Made by a program: the position numbers and the translations under genes | The notes under the pieces: generated by a model | Seen by the model: only the letters and a program-made list of their open reading frames with translations | What the model was told of the DNA's origin: nothing | Databases searched by the model: none | Virus record (IMG/VR): IMGVR_UViG_3300045241_000022 | Coordinates: 1 to 38,651 of that record | Source of the DNA: a virus | DNA: 38,651 bases | Reading direction: 5' to 3' (one strand) | Shown: one piece after another, positions 17,044 to 23,664 of the stretch | Layout: the number at the start of each line of letters is the position of its first letter | Numbering within the stretch: position 1 is the first letter of the stretch

Positions 17044-17585
17044 TGGCGGTTCAGTACTGGTCGGCTCCGGTCGGCCCGCTCGGCAGTGCGGACGGCACCG
17101 CCTACGCGTCCTCAACCACGATCACCGACGTCTCACCCGGTGGAACGGCCTCCCCGGTCACGCTCCCCGGTCAGGCGTTGCAGCTCGGGACGATCTTGAA
17201 GATCCAGGCTGCGTGGACGGCATCGAACACCAGCACCCCAACCCTGCTCGCCGGCTTCTACTACGGCGGCACCGCTGGCACCGCGCTGGCCGCCACGACG
17301 GCTATCACGACCACCACGGCCATGACGAACTGGCAGTGGTTCATGGACTACGAGGGCGTCGTTCAGACGGTCGGCACCTCAGGCAAGATCATGGGCCGCG
17401 GCGCGATCTACGTCCCGACGTCGCTGACCGCGTGGACGATCCGCCCCATCCCGGAAACAGCGATGGCTCAGGTCACGATCGACACGACGGTCGCCAAGGC
17501 GATCACACTCGGACTGACGTGGGGCACTTCCAACGCATCGAACACTGCCACCTGCAAGCTCTTCTCCGTCGAGACGTTGGCGTGA
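17043..17585 (+). CDS. Putative virion protein, beta-rich
   Basis: A 180-residue Thr/Ala/Gly-rich protein (for example 'AATTAITTTTAMTNWQWFMD') with the composition of phage surface or fibre proteins, similar in style to the products at 5285 and 13486. It has no signal peptide and no catalytic motif. It belongs to the second structural block by spacing and orientation. Function unknown. Confidence 0.6.
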   Translation: MAVQYWSAPVGPLGSADGTAYASSTTITDVSPGGTASPVTLPGQALQLGTILKIQAAWTASNTSTPTLLAGFYYGGTAGTALAATTAITTTTAMTNWQWFMDYEGVVQTVGTSGKIMGRGAIYVPTSLTAWTIRPIPETAMAQVTIDTTVAKAITLGLTWGTSNASNTATCKLFSVETLA

Positions 17586-17626
17586 TGTGGCGGTCCCCCT
17601 TGGCCTGATTTGGAGGCGGTGAACCC

Positions 17627-17866
17627 ATGGCCGCCATTCCGCTTACCCGCGGCACTTGGACCGCCATCCCGATATCGCAAGCGGGAACGCTGTCGATGAC
17701 GAACCCGTCCGCGGCACCGATCTACGTCCGGCTCATGGTCGGCGGAGTCGGGACGAAGTGGATGAAGTGTCAGCCCGGCCAGCCGGCCACCATGGCTGTA
17801 CCGGCTTCCGCCTCGGTCCAGGCGTGCGCAGGGGCCTCCTGCTCGTCCATCTCGACGGTGGCCTAA
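17627..17866 (+). CDS. Small structural-block protein
   Basis: A 79-residue protein preceded by GGAGG (17612-17616). It is hydrophobic-beta in character and has four Cys, three of them in the last 18 residues (VQACAGASCSSISTVA). The TAA is immediately followed by the next gene's ATG at 17867. A small virion or fibre-base protein is plausible; no family recognised. Confidence 0.58.
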   Translation: MAAIPLTRGTWTAIPISQAGTLSMTNPSAAPIYVRLMVGGVGTKWMKCQPGQPATMAVPASASVQACAGASCSSISTVA

Positions 17867-19423
17867 ATGGCGCTCGCCGTCGACGTCGTCTCAGCCGCCA
17901 ACGTCGGCACCACCAAGGCCACGAACACCTCCAGCGACATCACCCACACGGTCAGCGCCTCCGCCACCGGGGTCCTGTTCGTCCTCGAGTTCGGCATCTC
18001 GGGAGACACTGACGCCAACTTCACCGCCTGGGGTCTCACCTGGGGAGGCAGCACCCCGACCCTGGTCTCCGGCTCACGGCGCCACTCCGGGAATGTCGGT
18101 GACACGTTCGGGTTCATCGAGCTCTATTGGCTCGGCACGCTGCCCGGTACCGGCGCTCAGACCTTCCACCTGCAGCCAACGTTCACCGGTGGATCACCCA
18201 ACAGCGACTGGACCGGCTACGCCATCTCGGTCACCGGCGCGCTCGCTGGCTCGCCGCTCGGCACCGCCCAGATCAGCGGCGGCGAGCTGGTCTCGTCCGT
18301 CACCGTCACCGACACGCTCGCCACCGGCGACCTGTTCATAGCCGGGATCGTCAACGGCACCACGGTCCCCGGGGTCACCACCGGCACGTCGCTCGCCTCC
18401 AATGCGGGCGGGGCGCTCACCGGTTCCCACCAGATCCGGATAGCCGACAACACCGGCTCCGGTTCTGTGTCGATAGTTGGCTCGACTGACAACACCGACT
18501 TCTCCGCCATATCGGGCGTCAAGATCATCGCCGCTACGACAACGGCGACAACGGTCCTCGACCAGCGGCTCCTGTGCCCGCCGGGACTCATCTCGCCCTC
18601 TGGTCGCCTCTTCGCCGTCGGCGACCGCACGGCGACCGGCGGGACCATCTTCACCGCTTCTCTGTCCGGCACCGTCACCCCGGCGGGCGCGCTCACGAAG
18701 CAAGCCAACAAGGCACTCGCCGGCACGGTCACGCCGGCAGGGGCGCTGGCCAAGCTCATCGCCAAGCCTCTCGCCGGGACGGTCACACCAGCCGGCGCAC
18801 TGGCGAAGCAAGCCAACAAGGCACTCGCCGGTTCGATGGCGTCGAGCGGCGCGCTGACCAAGGCCGTCAGCAAGGCCCTCGCGGGCACGGTCACCCCGAC
18901 GGGCGCGCTGGCGAAGCTCGTCAACAAGGTGTTCGCCGGGACCGTCACCCCGGCCGGTGTGCTCACGACGATCAAAGTCGTGCTCCGCTCGTTCGCCGGC
19001 ACCCTCACCCCCGCCGGTGCGCTAACCCGCTCCACCGCCAAGGGACTGACGAGCACCACCACACCAGCCGGCGCGCTGGCCAAGGCCGTCAGCAAGCCCC
19101 TGGCGGGCTCTGCGGCCTCGTCTGGCGCGCTAGCCAAACAGACGGGCAAAGCCCTCGCAGGGTCGATGGCATCAAGCGGTACGCTGGTCCGGTTGGTCGG
19201 CAAGGCACTCGCCGGCACGCTCACCCCGACGGGCACGATCGGCAAGCTCGCCCGCAAGGCGCTGACCGGCGCGCTCGCCATCGTCGGGACGCTGGCAACG
19301 ACCGGTGGCGGCGGCACCACGAGCCCCGACCCGTACCCGGAGAAGGCGTACCCGGTCACCCGCTCGAAGATCACTATCAACACCGCCGCGGCCATCTACC
19401 CCGTCACCAGGAGCACCGAATGA
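17867..19423 (+). CDS. Repeat-containing tail fibre-like protein
   Basis: A 518-residue protein. Residues 1-260 are strand-rich and resemble surface-exposed phage proteins. From about residue 266 it carries roughly a dozen tandem 18-residue repeats with the consensus LAG-T-V-T-P-A-G-A-L-A-K followed by seven variable residues, one unit lengthened to 20. A Gly-rich hinge and a short tail with two copies of 'YPVTRS' end the protein. Such repeats occur in phage fibres and probably form an elongated beta structure. The gene is coupled to the next by ATGA (19420-19423). A receptor-binding or fibre role is inferred. Confidence 0.66.
   Translation: MALAVDVVSAANVGTTKATNTSSDITHTVSASATGVLFVLEFGISGDTDANFTAWGLTWGGSTPTLVSGSRRHSGNVGDTFGFIELYWLGTLPGTGAQTFHLQPTFTGGSPNSDWTGYAISVTGALAGSPLGTAQISGGELVSSVTVTDTLATGDLFIAGIVNGTTVPGVTTGTSLASNAGGALTGSHQIRIADNTGSGSVSIVGSTDNTDFSAISGVKIIAATTTATTVLDQRLLCPPGLISPSGRLFAVGDRTATGGTIFTASLSGTVTPAGALTKQANKALAGTVTPAGALAKLIAKPLAGTVTPAGALAKQANKALAGSMASSGALTKAVSKALAGTVTPTGALAKLVNKVFAGTVTPAGVLTTIKVVLRSFAGTLTPAGALTRSTAKGLTSTTTPAGALAKAVSKPLAGSAASSGALAKQTGKALAGSMASSGTLVRLVGKALAGTLTPTGTIGKLARKALTGALAIVGTLATTGGGGTTSPDPYPEKAYPVTRSKITINTAAAIYPVTRSTE
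18662..19315 (+). repeat. Coding tandem repeats, 54-bp unit
   Basis: About twelve 54-bp units encode the 18-residue repeats of the fibre-like protein. One unit (around 18956-19015) is 6 bp longer, and the last is degenerate. Three units carry SMASSG or SAASSG in place of TVTPAG, so two repeat subtypes alternate irregularly. Confidence 0.85.
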
Positions 19424-19767
19424 CCGCCCTACTCCGGCTCGACGACCGCATCGAAGGTGCCCTGGACCCCGACACCTCTATCTACTGGGTGCAGGACGGC
19501 ACCTATCTCGATGGCACGCTCTACGGCTCCGAGACCGTCGAATGTCGCAACGCCGCCACCGGCGTGACGATGTGGACGAAGACCACCGGGATCACACGGG
19601 CCGCCGGATCATCGACCGTCGCCAACTGGGTCATCGCCTGGACGACCGGAGACCTCGGCTCTCTGGTGGCCGGGGACTACGTGCTCGAGTTCTCCGCTAC
19701 GCGCACCTCCGGTTCCAAGCCTCGCAAGACACAGCTCGGAATCAAGATCATCCCGCAGGTCTCCTAG
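19420..19767 (+). CDS. Last gene of the structural block
   Basis: A 115-residue protein coupled to the fibre-like gene by ATGA. It is strand-rich ('SIYWVQDGTYLDGTLYGSET', then 'DYVLEFSATRTSG') and resembles short phage proteins with an Ig-like or fibre-associated fold. No catalytic motif. A strong terminator starts 21 bases after the stop, marking the end of the rightward late operon. Confidence 0.6.
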   Translation: MTALLRLDDRIEGALDPDTSIYWVQDGTYLDGTLYGSETVECRNAATGVTMWTKTTGITRAAGSSTVANWVIAWTTGDLGSLVAGDYVLEFSATRTSGSKPRKTQLGIKIIPQVS

Positions 19768-19787
19768 TCCCCAACCTCACCCCGTTC

Positions 19788-19841
19788 GAGCCCTCGCCGT
19801 CGCGCCTTCCCTTCCCTGGGGCGCACGGCGAGGGCTCTTTT
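19788..19841 (+). terminator. Rho-independent terminator of the late operon
   Basis: GAGCCCTCGCCGT (19788-19800) pairs perfectly over 13 bases with ACGGCGAGGGCTC (19825-19837), with further GC pairing inside the 24-base loop, and is followed by a T-run on the plus strand. It separates the late genes from the minus-strand lipoprotein. Confidence 0.88.
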
Positions 19842-19847
19842 GCGTTC

Positions 19848-20279
19848 TCAGCACGCATCCCAATGCCACGCTCCACCTTCAAGCACCCAAGGCTGAGCTC
19901 GGAAGCTCAGCGACGGTTCGTTCGTCATGTAGGTCGCGGCAGCGTGCGTGTCATCAGCTGGTGCTACTGAGATCGTCGTTACCGCCAACTTAGGAAACTG
20001 CCCATGGGCCGATGTGACGGCCGCGGCGAACGCATCTCGACCAGTCTGGCAACGGGCCGACACCATCGACCATGCGCCCGTGATATCGCCCGCTCCGAAT
20101 GCCGATGTGTATGCCCTCACGGCGTCCTCGATCGACGGAGCGCCCTCAGTTGTTACGGCCACTGGAGAGGTCGGGTTGCTCGGAGCCAACGATGTTGGTG
20201 ATGTTGTTGTCGCAGTTGAATTCGATCCACCACAGGCGGCGAGGGCGACTACGGCGAGCAGAACAACGCTGATCTTCAT
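19848..20279 (-). CDS. Exported lipoprotein, probable lysogenic-conversion gene
   Basis: A 143-residue protein on the strand opposite to its neighbours. It has a classic lipoprotein signal peptide (MKISVVLLAVVALAACGG) with the lipobox Cys at 16, a Ser/Thr/Pro linker and a C-terminal domain of about 95 residues. The 'EDAVRAYTSAFGAGDITGAW' start is typical for NTF2-like/DUF4878-type extracellular domains. Orientation against the late operon, a likely promoter of its own and a place beside attP and int are hallmarks of a gene expressed in the lysogen, for example for superinfection exclusion. The specific role is inference. Confidence 0.8.
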   Translation of the reverse strand: MKISVVLLAVVALAACGGSNSTATTTSPTSLAPSNPTSPVAVTTEGAPSIEDAVRAYTSAFGAGDITGAWSMVSARCQTGRDAFAAAVTSAHGQFPKLAVTTISVAPADDTHAAATYMTNEPSLSFRAQPWVLEGGAWHWDAC

Positions 20280-20287
20280 GGCCCGGC

Positions 20288-20316
20288 AGGATGCGCTCAG
20301 CGCGCGCGGTCGTCAA
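20288..20316 (-). promoter_or_regulatory. Candidate promoter of the lipoprotein gene
   Basis: Read on the minus strand: TTGACG (20316-20311), a 17-base spacer, then CATCCT (20293-20288). The expected transcription start falls at or within a few bases of the ATG at 20279, and no Shine-Dalgarno sequence is visible, so the mRNA may be leaderless. The -35 fits well; the -10 is weak. Confidence 0.45.
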
Positions 20317-20511
20317 GCGAAGCCACCGGCGCGGCGGGGGATCGGGTCGCTTCGTCGTCGGGTCACCACTACGGGTGACGAAGCGGACACCCGAACGGGC
20401 TACCCGTTGGTCAGATGTTGGACTCAATCTCATACAGGCCGAGCGCGCACGCTGGTGCGATGAGAGTCGACCCGAGGCGCGATGGTGCGACATGAGCAGG
20501 ATGGACGGACA
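20317..20511. other. Non-coding stretch between lipoprotein promoter and attP core
   Basis: No convincing gene was seen. The stretch holds an inverted repeat CGCTTCGTC (20348-20356) / GACGAAGCG (20377-20385) and an overlapping GTCACC-N6-GGTGAC (20362-20379). It also holds two direct copies of TGGTGCGA at 20453-20460 and 20483-20490, 30 bp apart, which could be integrase arm sites or regulatory sites. Confidence 0.5.
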
Positions 20512-20553
20512 ATCGCACTGTTGAGGCCAGGGGTTCGATTCCCCTCACCTCCA
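20512..20553 (+). other. attP core matching the 3' half of tRNA-Ala(CGC)
   Basis: From 20512 the sequence is exactly a tRNA 3' half: a 7-base anticodon loop ATCGCAC with anticodon CGC (20514-20516), the anticodon stem 3' strand TGTTG, a 5-base variable loop, a T arm AGGGG-TTCGATT-CCCCT (20529-20545), the acceptor strand CACCTCC (20546-20552) and discriminator A. U70 and A73 fit alanine tRNA identity. The 5' half is absent, so this is not a gene but an attachment core of the kind used by tyrosine integrases, restoring the host tRNA on insertion. The integrase starts 92 bases downstream. Confidence 0.8.
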
Positions 20554-20645
20554 CCCGCAAAGTGCCTGGTAGACGCCTTCGCTGACTGCGGTCGGCGGGG
20601 GCGTCTTGCGTGTCCAGGGTCAGATGTGGTCACAATCATCTCCGC

Positions 20646-21803
20646 ATGGCTGCACGACGTGACTACGGAGCGGGGTCGATCACTGAGCGTTCTCCCAGCG
20701 TGTGGCGGCTGCGAGTCTCCGCCGGGCGGGATCCAGTCACCGGCCGCGTACGGGTGATCTCCGAGACGTTCCACGGCACGAAGAAGGCCGCGATGCGCCG
20801 CCTCGGTGAGCTGGTGGCACAACACGGAGGACGCGCGACCGCAACCTCCGCATCGCTTGCGGTTCTGCTCGAGCGCTGGTTAGAAGTGGCACGCATCCAG
20901 CCGTCCACGGCCGCCAACTACAGGAACGCTCTTCGTCATGTCCCCGACCATCTCCTTGCCACGCCGCTCTCACGCATCGGCCCCCACGAGCTCGACGCCC
21001 TTTACGCGTCGCTCGCTCGCGGCGGCCTTGGTGCGCCCACGATCCGCGTCCTCCACGCCGCGCTGTCCTCGGCGTTCGCCCAGGCGATCAAGTGGCGGTG
21101 GGTCTCGGTGAATCCCGCCACGCTCGCCTCCCCCCCACCTCCCGGCAAACGGCGGACCGATGCCCCGAACGTCGACGCGCTCACCCGACTGCTGGCAGCA
21201 GCGACGGACGACCAGACGGCCCTGTGGCTTCGCCTGGCCGTCGTCACCGGTGCGAGGCGCTCCGAGGTGCTGGCGCTCCGTTGGTGCGACGTGAAGGTCG
21301 ATGCGGGGCAACTCGTCATCTCCGGTTCGCTCGACATTCACCGAGCCCGCAAGGTCACGAAGACGGGAGACGAACGGACGCTGTCCCTTGACCCTGAAAC
21401 TGTCGCGCTGCTGACATCGTGGCAACGCAAGGCGCGGGAGCGCGCACTAACGGTGGGCAAGAAATTGGACACAAGGAGTTACGTCCTGTCGGATGACCCG
21501 GCATCGCGCGCTCCGTGGCGACCAGACACGGCGTCAAAGCGCTTCCGGTATCTCGCCGCGGCAAGTGGCCTCACTGGTGTCAGATTGCACGATCTACGTC
21601 ATGCCCACGCTACGCAGTTACTCGCGGGCGGGGTCGACGTGGCCACGGTCGCTCGCCGGCTCGGGCACTCGCGGACGTCGACCACGCTTGACGTGTACTC
21701 CCATGCGGTGAAGGGCACGGACGAGCGGGCCGCACTGCTGGCGGCGTCGCTGCTTGACGCAGGTAGTTGCAAACGGAATGATGCTGGCGGGCGGAACCAA
21801 TGA
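20646..21803 (+). CDS. int: Tyrosine-type integrase
   Basis: This 385-residue site-specific recombinase integrates the phage at attB. An N-terminal arm-binding region (about 1-50) and a SAM-like core-binding domain (about 60-150: LLERWLEVARIQPSTAANY) precede the catalytic domain. All key residues are visible: Arg204 (TGARRSE), His315-x-x-Arg318 (HDLRH), His341 (LGHSRTSTT) and the nucleophile Tyr351 (DVYSHA). ATG 20646 is chosen because the protein then begins MAARRDYGAGSI, a usual integrase start; an upstream ATG at 20610 adds unlikely residues. attP lies directly upstream. Confidence 0.95.
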   Translation: MAARRDYGAGSITERSPSVWRLRVSAGRDPVTGRVRVISETFHGTKKAAMRRLGELVAQHGGRATATSASLAVLLERWLEVARIQPSTAANYRNALRHVPDHLLATPLSRIGPHELDALYASLARGGLGAPTIRVLHAALSSAFAQAIKWRWVSVNPATLASPPPPGKRRTDAPNVDALTRLLAAATDDQTALWLRLAVVTGARRSEVLALRWCDVKVDAGQLVISGSLDIHRARKVTKTGDERTLSLDPETVALLTSWQRKARERALTVGKKLDTRSYVLSDDPASRAPWRPDTASKRFRYLAAASGLTGVRLHDLRHAHATQLLAGGVDVATVARRLGHSRTSTTLDVYSHAVKGTDERAALLAASLLDAGSCKRNDAGGRNQ

Positions 21804-22051
21804 ACCGAAGCGGGGAGGAACCGGCGGTGGATGAAACGGTGGAGCGCGCGGTTGAGTGGAACGTAACTTCCGACCTAGCGCTGACGCTTAGCGTGCTGCG
21901 TGACGTCGTGTCTGAGATCCGCTCTTTGGCGGAGCAGCTCGCTGATCCAGTGCTACGCGCATCGACTGCGCCACGCCTTGCAGTTCGACGACCAGAGTGC
22001 GCAGCGCTTCCGCGATCTCGCCCCCCTGCGCCGAGGTCAGACCTCCCCTAG
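21800..22051 (+). CDS. Doubtful small ORF after int
   Basis: An 83-residue frame whose ATG overlaps the integrase stop as ATGA. The first 50 residues are plausible (an amphipathic helix 'LALTLSVLRDVVSEIRSLAE'), but the last 33 are Arg/Pro-rich and run antisense to the repressor gene. Either this frame or the repressor's last residues may be the true coding use of 21888-21960. Kept as a low-confidence gene because of the coupled start. Confidence 0.3.
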   Translation: MNRSGEEPAVDETVERAVEWNVTSDLALTLSVLRDVVSEIRSLAEQLADPVLRASTAPRLAVRRPECAALPRSRPPAPRSDLP

Positions 22052-22271
22052 CGTCGCGGGCCGCCTTGTCGCGGTCCCACTCCTCACGGAACGTCTCGTA
22101 GTCCACGCCAGTCCAGTCGGCCAAGGCTCGACGCTTCTCATGAGGCACCAGCCGCTTACCTGACGCCCACTGAGAGAAGGTCGTCCCGGTGCGATCGAAG
22201 AGCGCGCCGGCCTCGTTCACGTTGAGATGATCGCGATCCTTCGCGGCCATCAGCCATTCGGGAATCGTCAT
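21888..22271 (-). CDS. Immunity repressor-like HTH protein
   Basis: A 127-residue protein read leftward, divergent from the Cro-like gene. Residues 1-65 form a helix-turn-helix domain (EWLMAAKDRDHLNVNEAGAL, then 'TTFSQWASGKRLVPHEKRR' as recognition region); the rest is helical and charged and may dimerise. I chose ATG 22271 because GGGGAG stands about 11 bases upstream; a longer frame begins at 22316 but would overlap the operator. Position, orientation and the palindromes in front of it make it the likely lysogeny repressor. Its C-terminal end overlaps a convergent frame after int. Confidence 0.75.
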   Translation of the reverse strand: MTIPEWLMAAKDRDHLNVNEAGALFDRTGTTFSQWASGKRLVPHEKRRALADWTGVDYETFREEWDRDKAARDARGGLTSAQGGEIAEALRTLVVELQGVAQSMRVALDQRAAPPKSGSQTRRHAAR

Positions 22272-22316
22272 GTAGCTCGCTCTCCCCTGCGCTTCCCTGC
22301 CGTCAGCCACCCACAC

Positions 22317-22335
22317 TATGACGTTTCACGTCATA
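22317..22335 (-). promoter_or_regulatory. Operator O1 with repressor-side promoter element
   Basis: TATGACGTTTCACGTCATA is a perfect 8-bp inverted repeat with a 3-base centre. Read on the minus strand it continues into CATAGTGTGGG, giving an element nearly identical to the one around operator O2. CATAGT is a candidate -10 for the repressor transcript. Confidence 0.75.
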
Positions 22336-22424
22336 TGGGGAAGTGGAGCGGATGAACCGCAGCATGCTCCGCTCACGCTCAGTGGTCAAGCACGCCCAAC
22401 CTTGAGATTGTTGCGTATCCCCTA

Positions 22425-22453
22425 TTGCGTCATATGACGTGATGCGTCATAGT
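22425..22453 (+). promoter_or_regulatory. Operator O2 and early rightward promoter
   Basis: ATGACGTGATGCGTCAT (22434-22450) is an imperfect 7-3-7 palindrome matching O1 in 15 of 17 positions. A -35-like TTGCGT (22425-22430), a 17-base spacer and a -10-like CATAGT (22448-22453) surround it. The predicted start is at or next to the ATG at 22461, so the Cro-like mRNA may be leaderless. Repressor bound here would block the early operon. A further perfect palindrome CGTCATATGACG (22428-22439) overlaps. Confidence 0.65.
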
Positions 22454-22460
22454 GCGTGGC

Positions 22461-22679
22461 ATGCCCGACTCAGCCGTGAGGCGCTCTATCGGAGAGCAGA
22501 TCCGGAAAGCTCGGGGCGAAAGGTCACGCGCATGGCTCGCCAACGAGCTCGACGTGCCGTGGAAGTACGTCTGGCGCTGGGAGACCGGCGAGACCGAACC
22601 CCGCCCCGAGACCCGCGCTCGCATCGCAGAGGCGCTCGGAGTCTCCGTCGCCGACCTCTTCACCGAGGAGGCCGCGTGA
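22461..22679 (+). CDS. Cro-like HTH (XRE family) protein
   Basis: A 72-residue DNA-binding protein, the first gene of the early operon and divergent from the repressor. It is a complete XRE/Cro-CI domain: 'SIGEQIRKARGERSRAWLAN' as helices 1-2, a recognition helix around 'VPWKYVWRWETGETEPRP', then 'RIAEALGVSVADLF'. A GTG at 22452 is an alternative start, but ATG 22461 fits the predicted transcription start. No ribosome binding site precedes either, consistent with a leaderless mRNA. It probably controls the lysis-lysogeny choice. The stop overlaps the next ATG (TGATG). Confidence 0.85.
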   Translation: MPDSAVRRSIGEQIRKARGERSRAWLANELDVPWKYVWRWETGETEPRPETRARIAEALGVSVADLFTEEAA

Positions 22680-22948
22680 TGCGAACCATCTACGTCCTGC
22701 GTGATGCGAATGGCGACGTCATCTATGTCGGCTGCACGACTGATCTCAAGATGCGCCTTAAGAACTTGCGCTGCGTCGTTCCCTGGGCACAGGCCATTGC
22801 CGATGTGCGGTCCTACGAAGTGGCCGATCACAGGGCGGCTCGCGAAGAACTTGAGGCGATCGTTGCACTGCATCCAGTGCACAACGTGCAAGGTGTCCGA
22901 CTGCCTTACAACCCGCCAGTCGGGTTGACGCTGGAAGAGGTGGCGTGA
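22679..22948 (+). CDS. GIY-YIG nuclease-domain protein
   Basis: An 89-residue, single-domain GIY-YIG protein. Signature residues are present: Tyr5 (IYV), Tyr16-Val-Gly18 (the YIG equivalent), Arg26 in TTDLKMRL, Glu57 four residues before Ile61, and Asn69 near the end. The family cuts DNA in homing, repair and restriction. There is no second DNA-binding domain, and its place just behind the switch gene is unusual. It could be a free-standing homing-like nuclease or act on host DNA; the target is unknown. Confidence 0.78.
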   Translation: MRTIYVLRDANGDVIYVGCTTDLKMRLKNLRCVVPWAQAIADVRSYEVADHRAAREELEAIVALHPVHNVQGVRLPYNPPVGLTLEEVA

Positions 22949-23136
22949 TGGTCGTCGCCGATGATCTCCCCCGCCTCGCAGCAAACCTGCTCGAGACCGC
23001 CGACATCTTGCGAGTCCACCCGAACACGGTGAAGCGACTCGTCAAGGCCGGGCACCTCCACCCGATCCCGCACACCAAGCGTCTCGTGTTCTCCCTGGCG
23101 GAGATCGAGCGCTACGTCAGCGGTGGTGCGGCATGA
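22948..23136 (+). CDS. Excisionase-like HTH protein
   Basis: A 62-residue protein with a MerR/HTH_17-type winged helix: 'NLLETADILRVHPNTVKRLV' followed by 'GHLHPIPHTKRLVFSLAEI'. These proteins bend DNA and serve as excisionases (Xis) or small regulators. With an integrase nearby and location early in the lytic operon, an excisionase role is likely. It starts at ATG 22948, overlapping the preceding TGA. Confidence 0.78.
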   Translation: MVVADDLPRLAANLLETADILRVHPNTVKRLVKAGHLHPIPHTKRLVFSLAEIERYVSGGAA

Positions 23137-23327
23137 CCACCTACGTCAACCCCCGCATCGGTCACCACGACCACTACAGCGACATCATCCTGACCGTCCA
23201 GCAGCGTCGGGCGATGCTGTTCCAGTACCGGTGGGATCGCACCTACGGGCACGCCACCAAGGCTTCCGCCCGGCACTCCTACTGCGCCCGCGTTCGCCGG
23301 ATGCAAGACCGGGTGCGTGCGGCATGA
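23133..23327 (+). CDS. Small basic hypothetical protein
   Basis: A 64-residue basic protein (many Arg, His and Tyr) coupled to the excisionase gene by ATGA. It has one Cys and no recognised domain. The high charge suggests nucleic-acid binding, but this is only composition. Its stop overlaps the next gene as ATGA. Confidence 0.6.
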   Translation: MTTYVNPRIGHHDHYSDIILTVQQRRAMLFQYRWDRTYGHATKASARHSYCARVRRMQDRVRAA

Positions 23328-23503
23328 GCGCCCGGGACGACTACCCCGACCTGCACACCGAGAGGGACGCCAACGCCGCCTACGCCGAGATCGACCGGTT
23401 GCGGTCAGCGCTGGCGCGCTGCTGCATGGAATTAGACGAAATCAAGATCGCCTGGGGGAAGGCGTCGCGTGCCTACCTCAACTCGCAGGACGGCGCGGCA
23501 TGA
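23324..23503 (+). CDS. Small helical hypothetical protein
   Basis: A 59-residue protein starting at ATG 23324 (ATGA overlap). The sequence 'NAAYAEIDRLRSALARCCME' indicates a single long helix or coiled coil with a CC pair. No family recognised. It is one of a run of small coupled genes at the start of the early operon. Confidence 0.6.
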   Translation: MSARDDYPDLHTERDANAAYAEIDRLRSALARCCMELDEIKIAWGKASRAYLNSQDGAA

Positions 23504-23664
23504 TCCGCCTCTACCAGGTCCGCCGCTTGACGCCCGATGGCCGAGTTGTCGGCTACGTCGGCCATGACTACTTCTTCCGCTGGTTCGCTCAGCGGGCCGC
23601 GGATCGGCGCAACGCCGTCTGTGTCCATTCGGTGTTCGACGTGCGAGAGCGGTACGGACGATGA
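23500..23664 (+). CDS. Small hypothetical protein
   Basis: A 54-residue protein (starts MIRLYQVRRLTPDGRVVGYV) with ATGA overlaps on both sides. Beta-strand start followed by a basic helix with aromatic residues (HDYFFRWFAQRAADRR). Unknown function; coding status supported by coupling and the absence of better frames. Confidence 0.58.
   Translation: MIRLYQVRRLTPDGRVVGYVGHDYFFRWFAQRAADRRNAVCVHSVFDVRERYGR

Noticed and set aside
18662-19315. CRISPR or intergenic satellite repeats
   Set aside because: The 54-bp units are in frame and encode a conserved 18-residue pattern, so they are protein repeats.
18194-19395. Minus-strand frames up to 392 codons opposite the fibre repeats
   Set aside because: They result from the repeated plus-strand sequence; their repetitive content mirrors the sense repeats and there is no ribosome binding site.
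20478-20560. Complete tRNA gene
   Set aside because: Only the 3' half from the anticodon loop fits; no acceptor 5' strand pairing with CACCTCC and no D arm occur upstream. It is better explained as attP.
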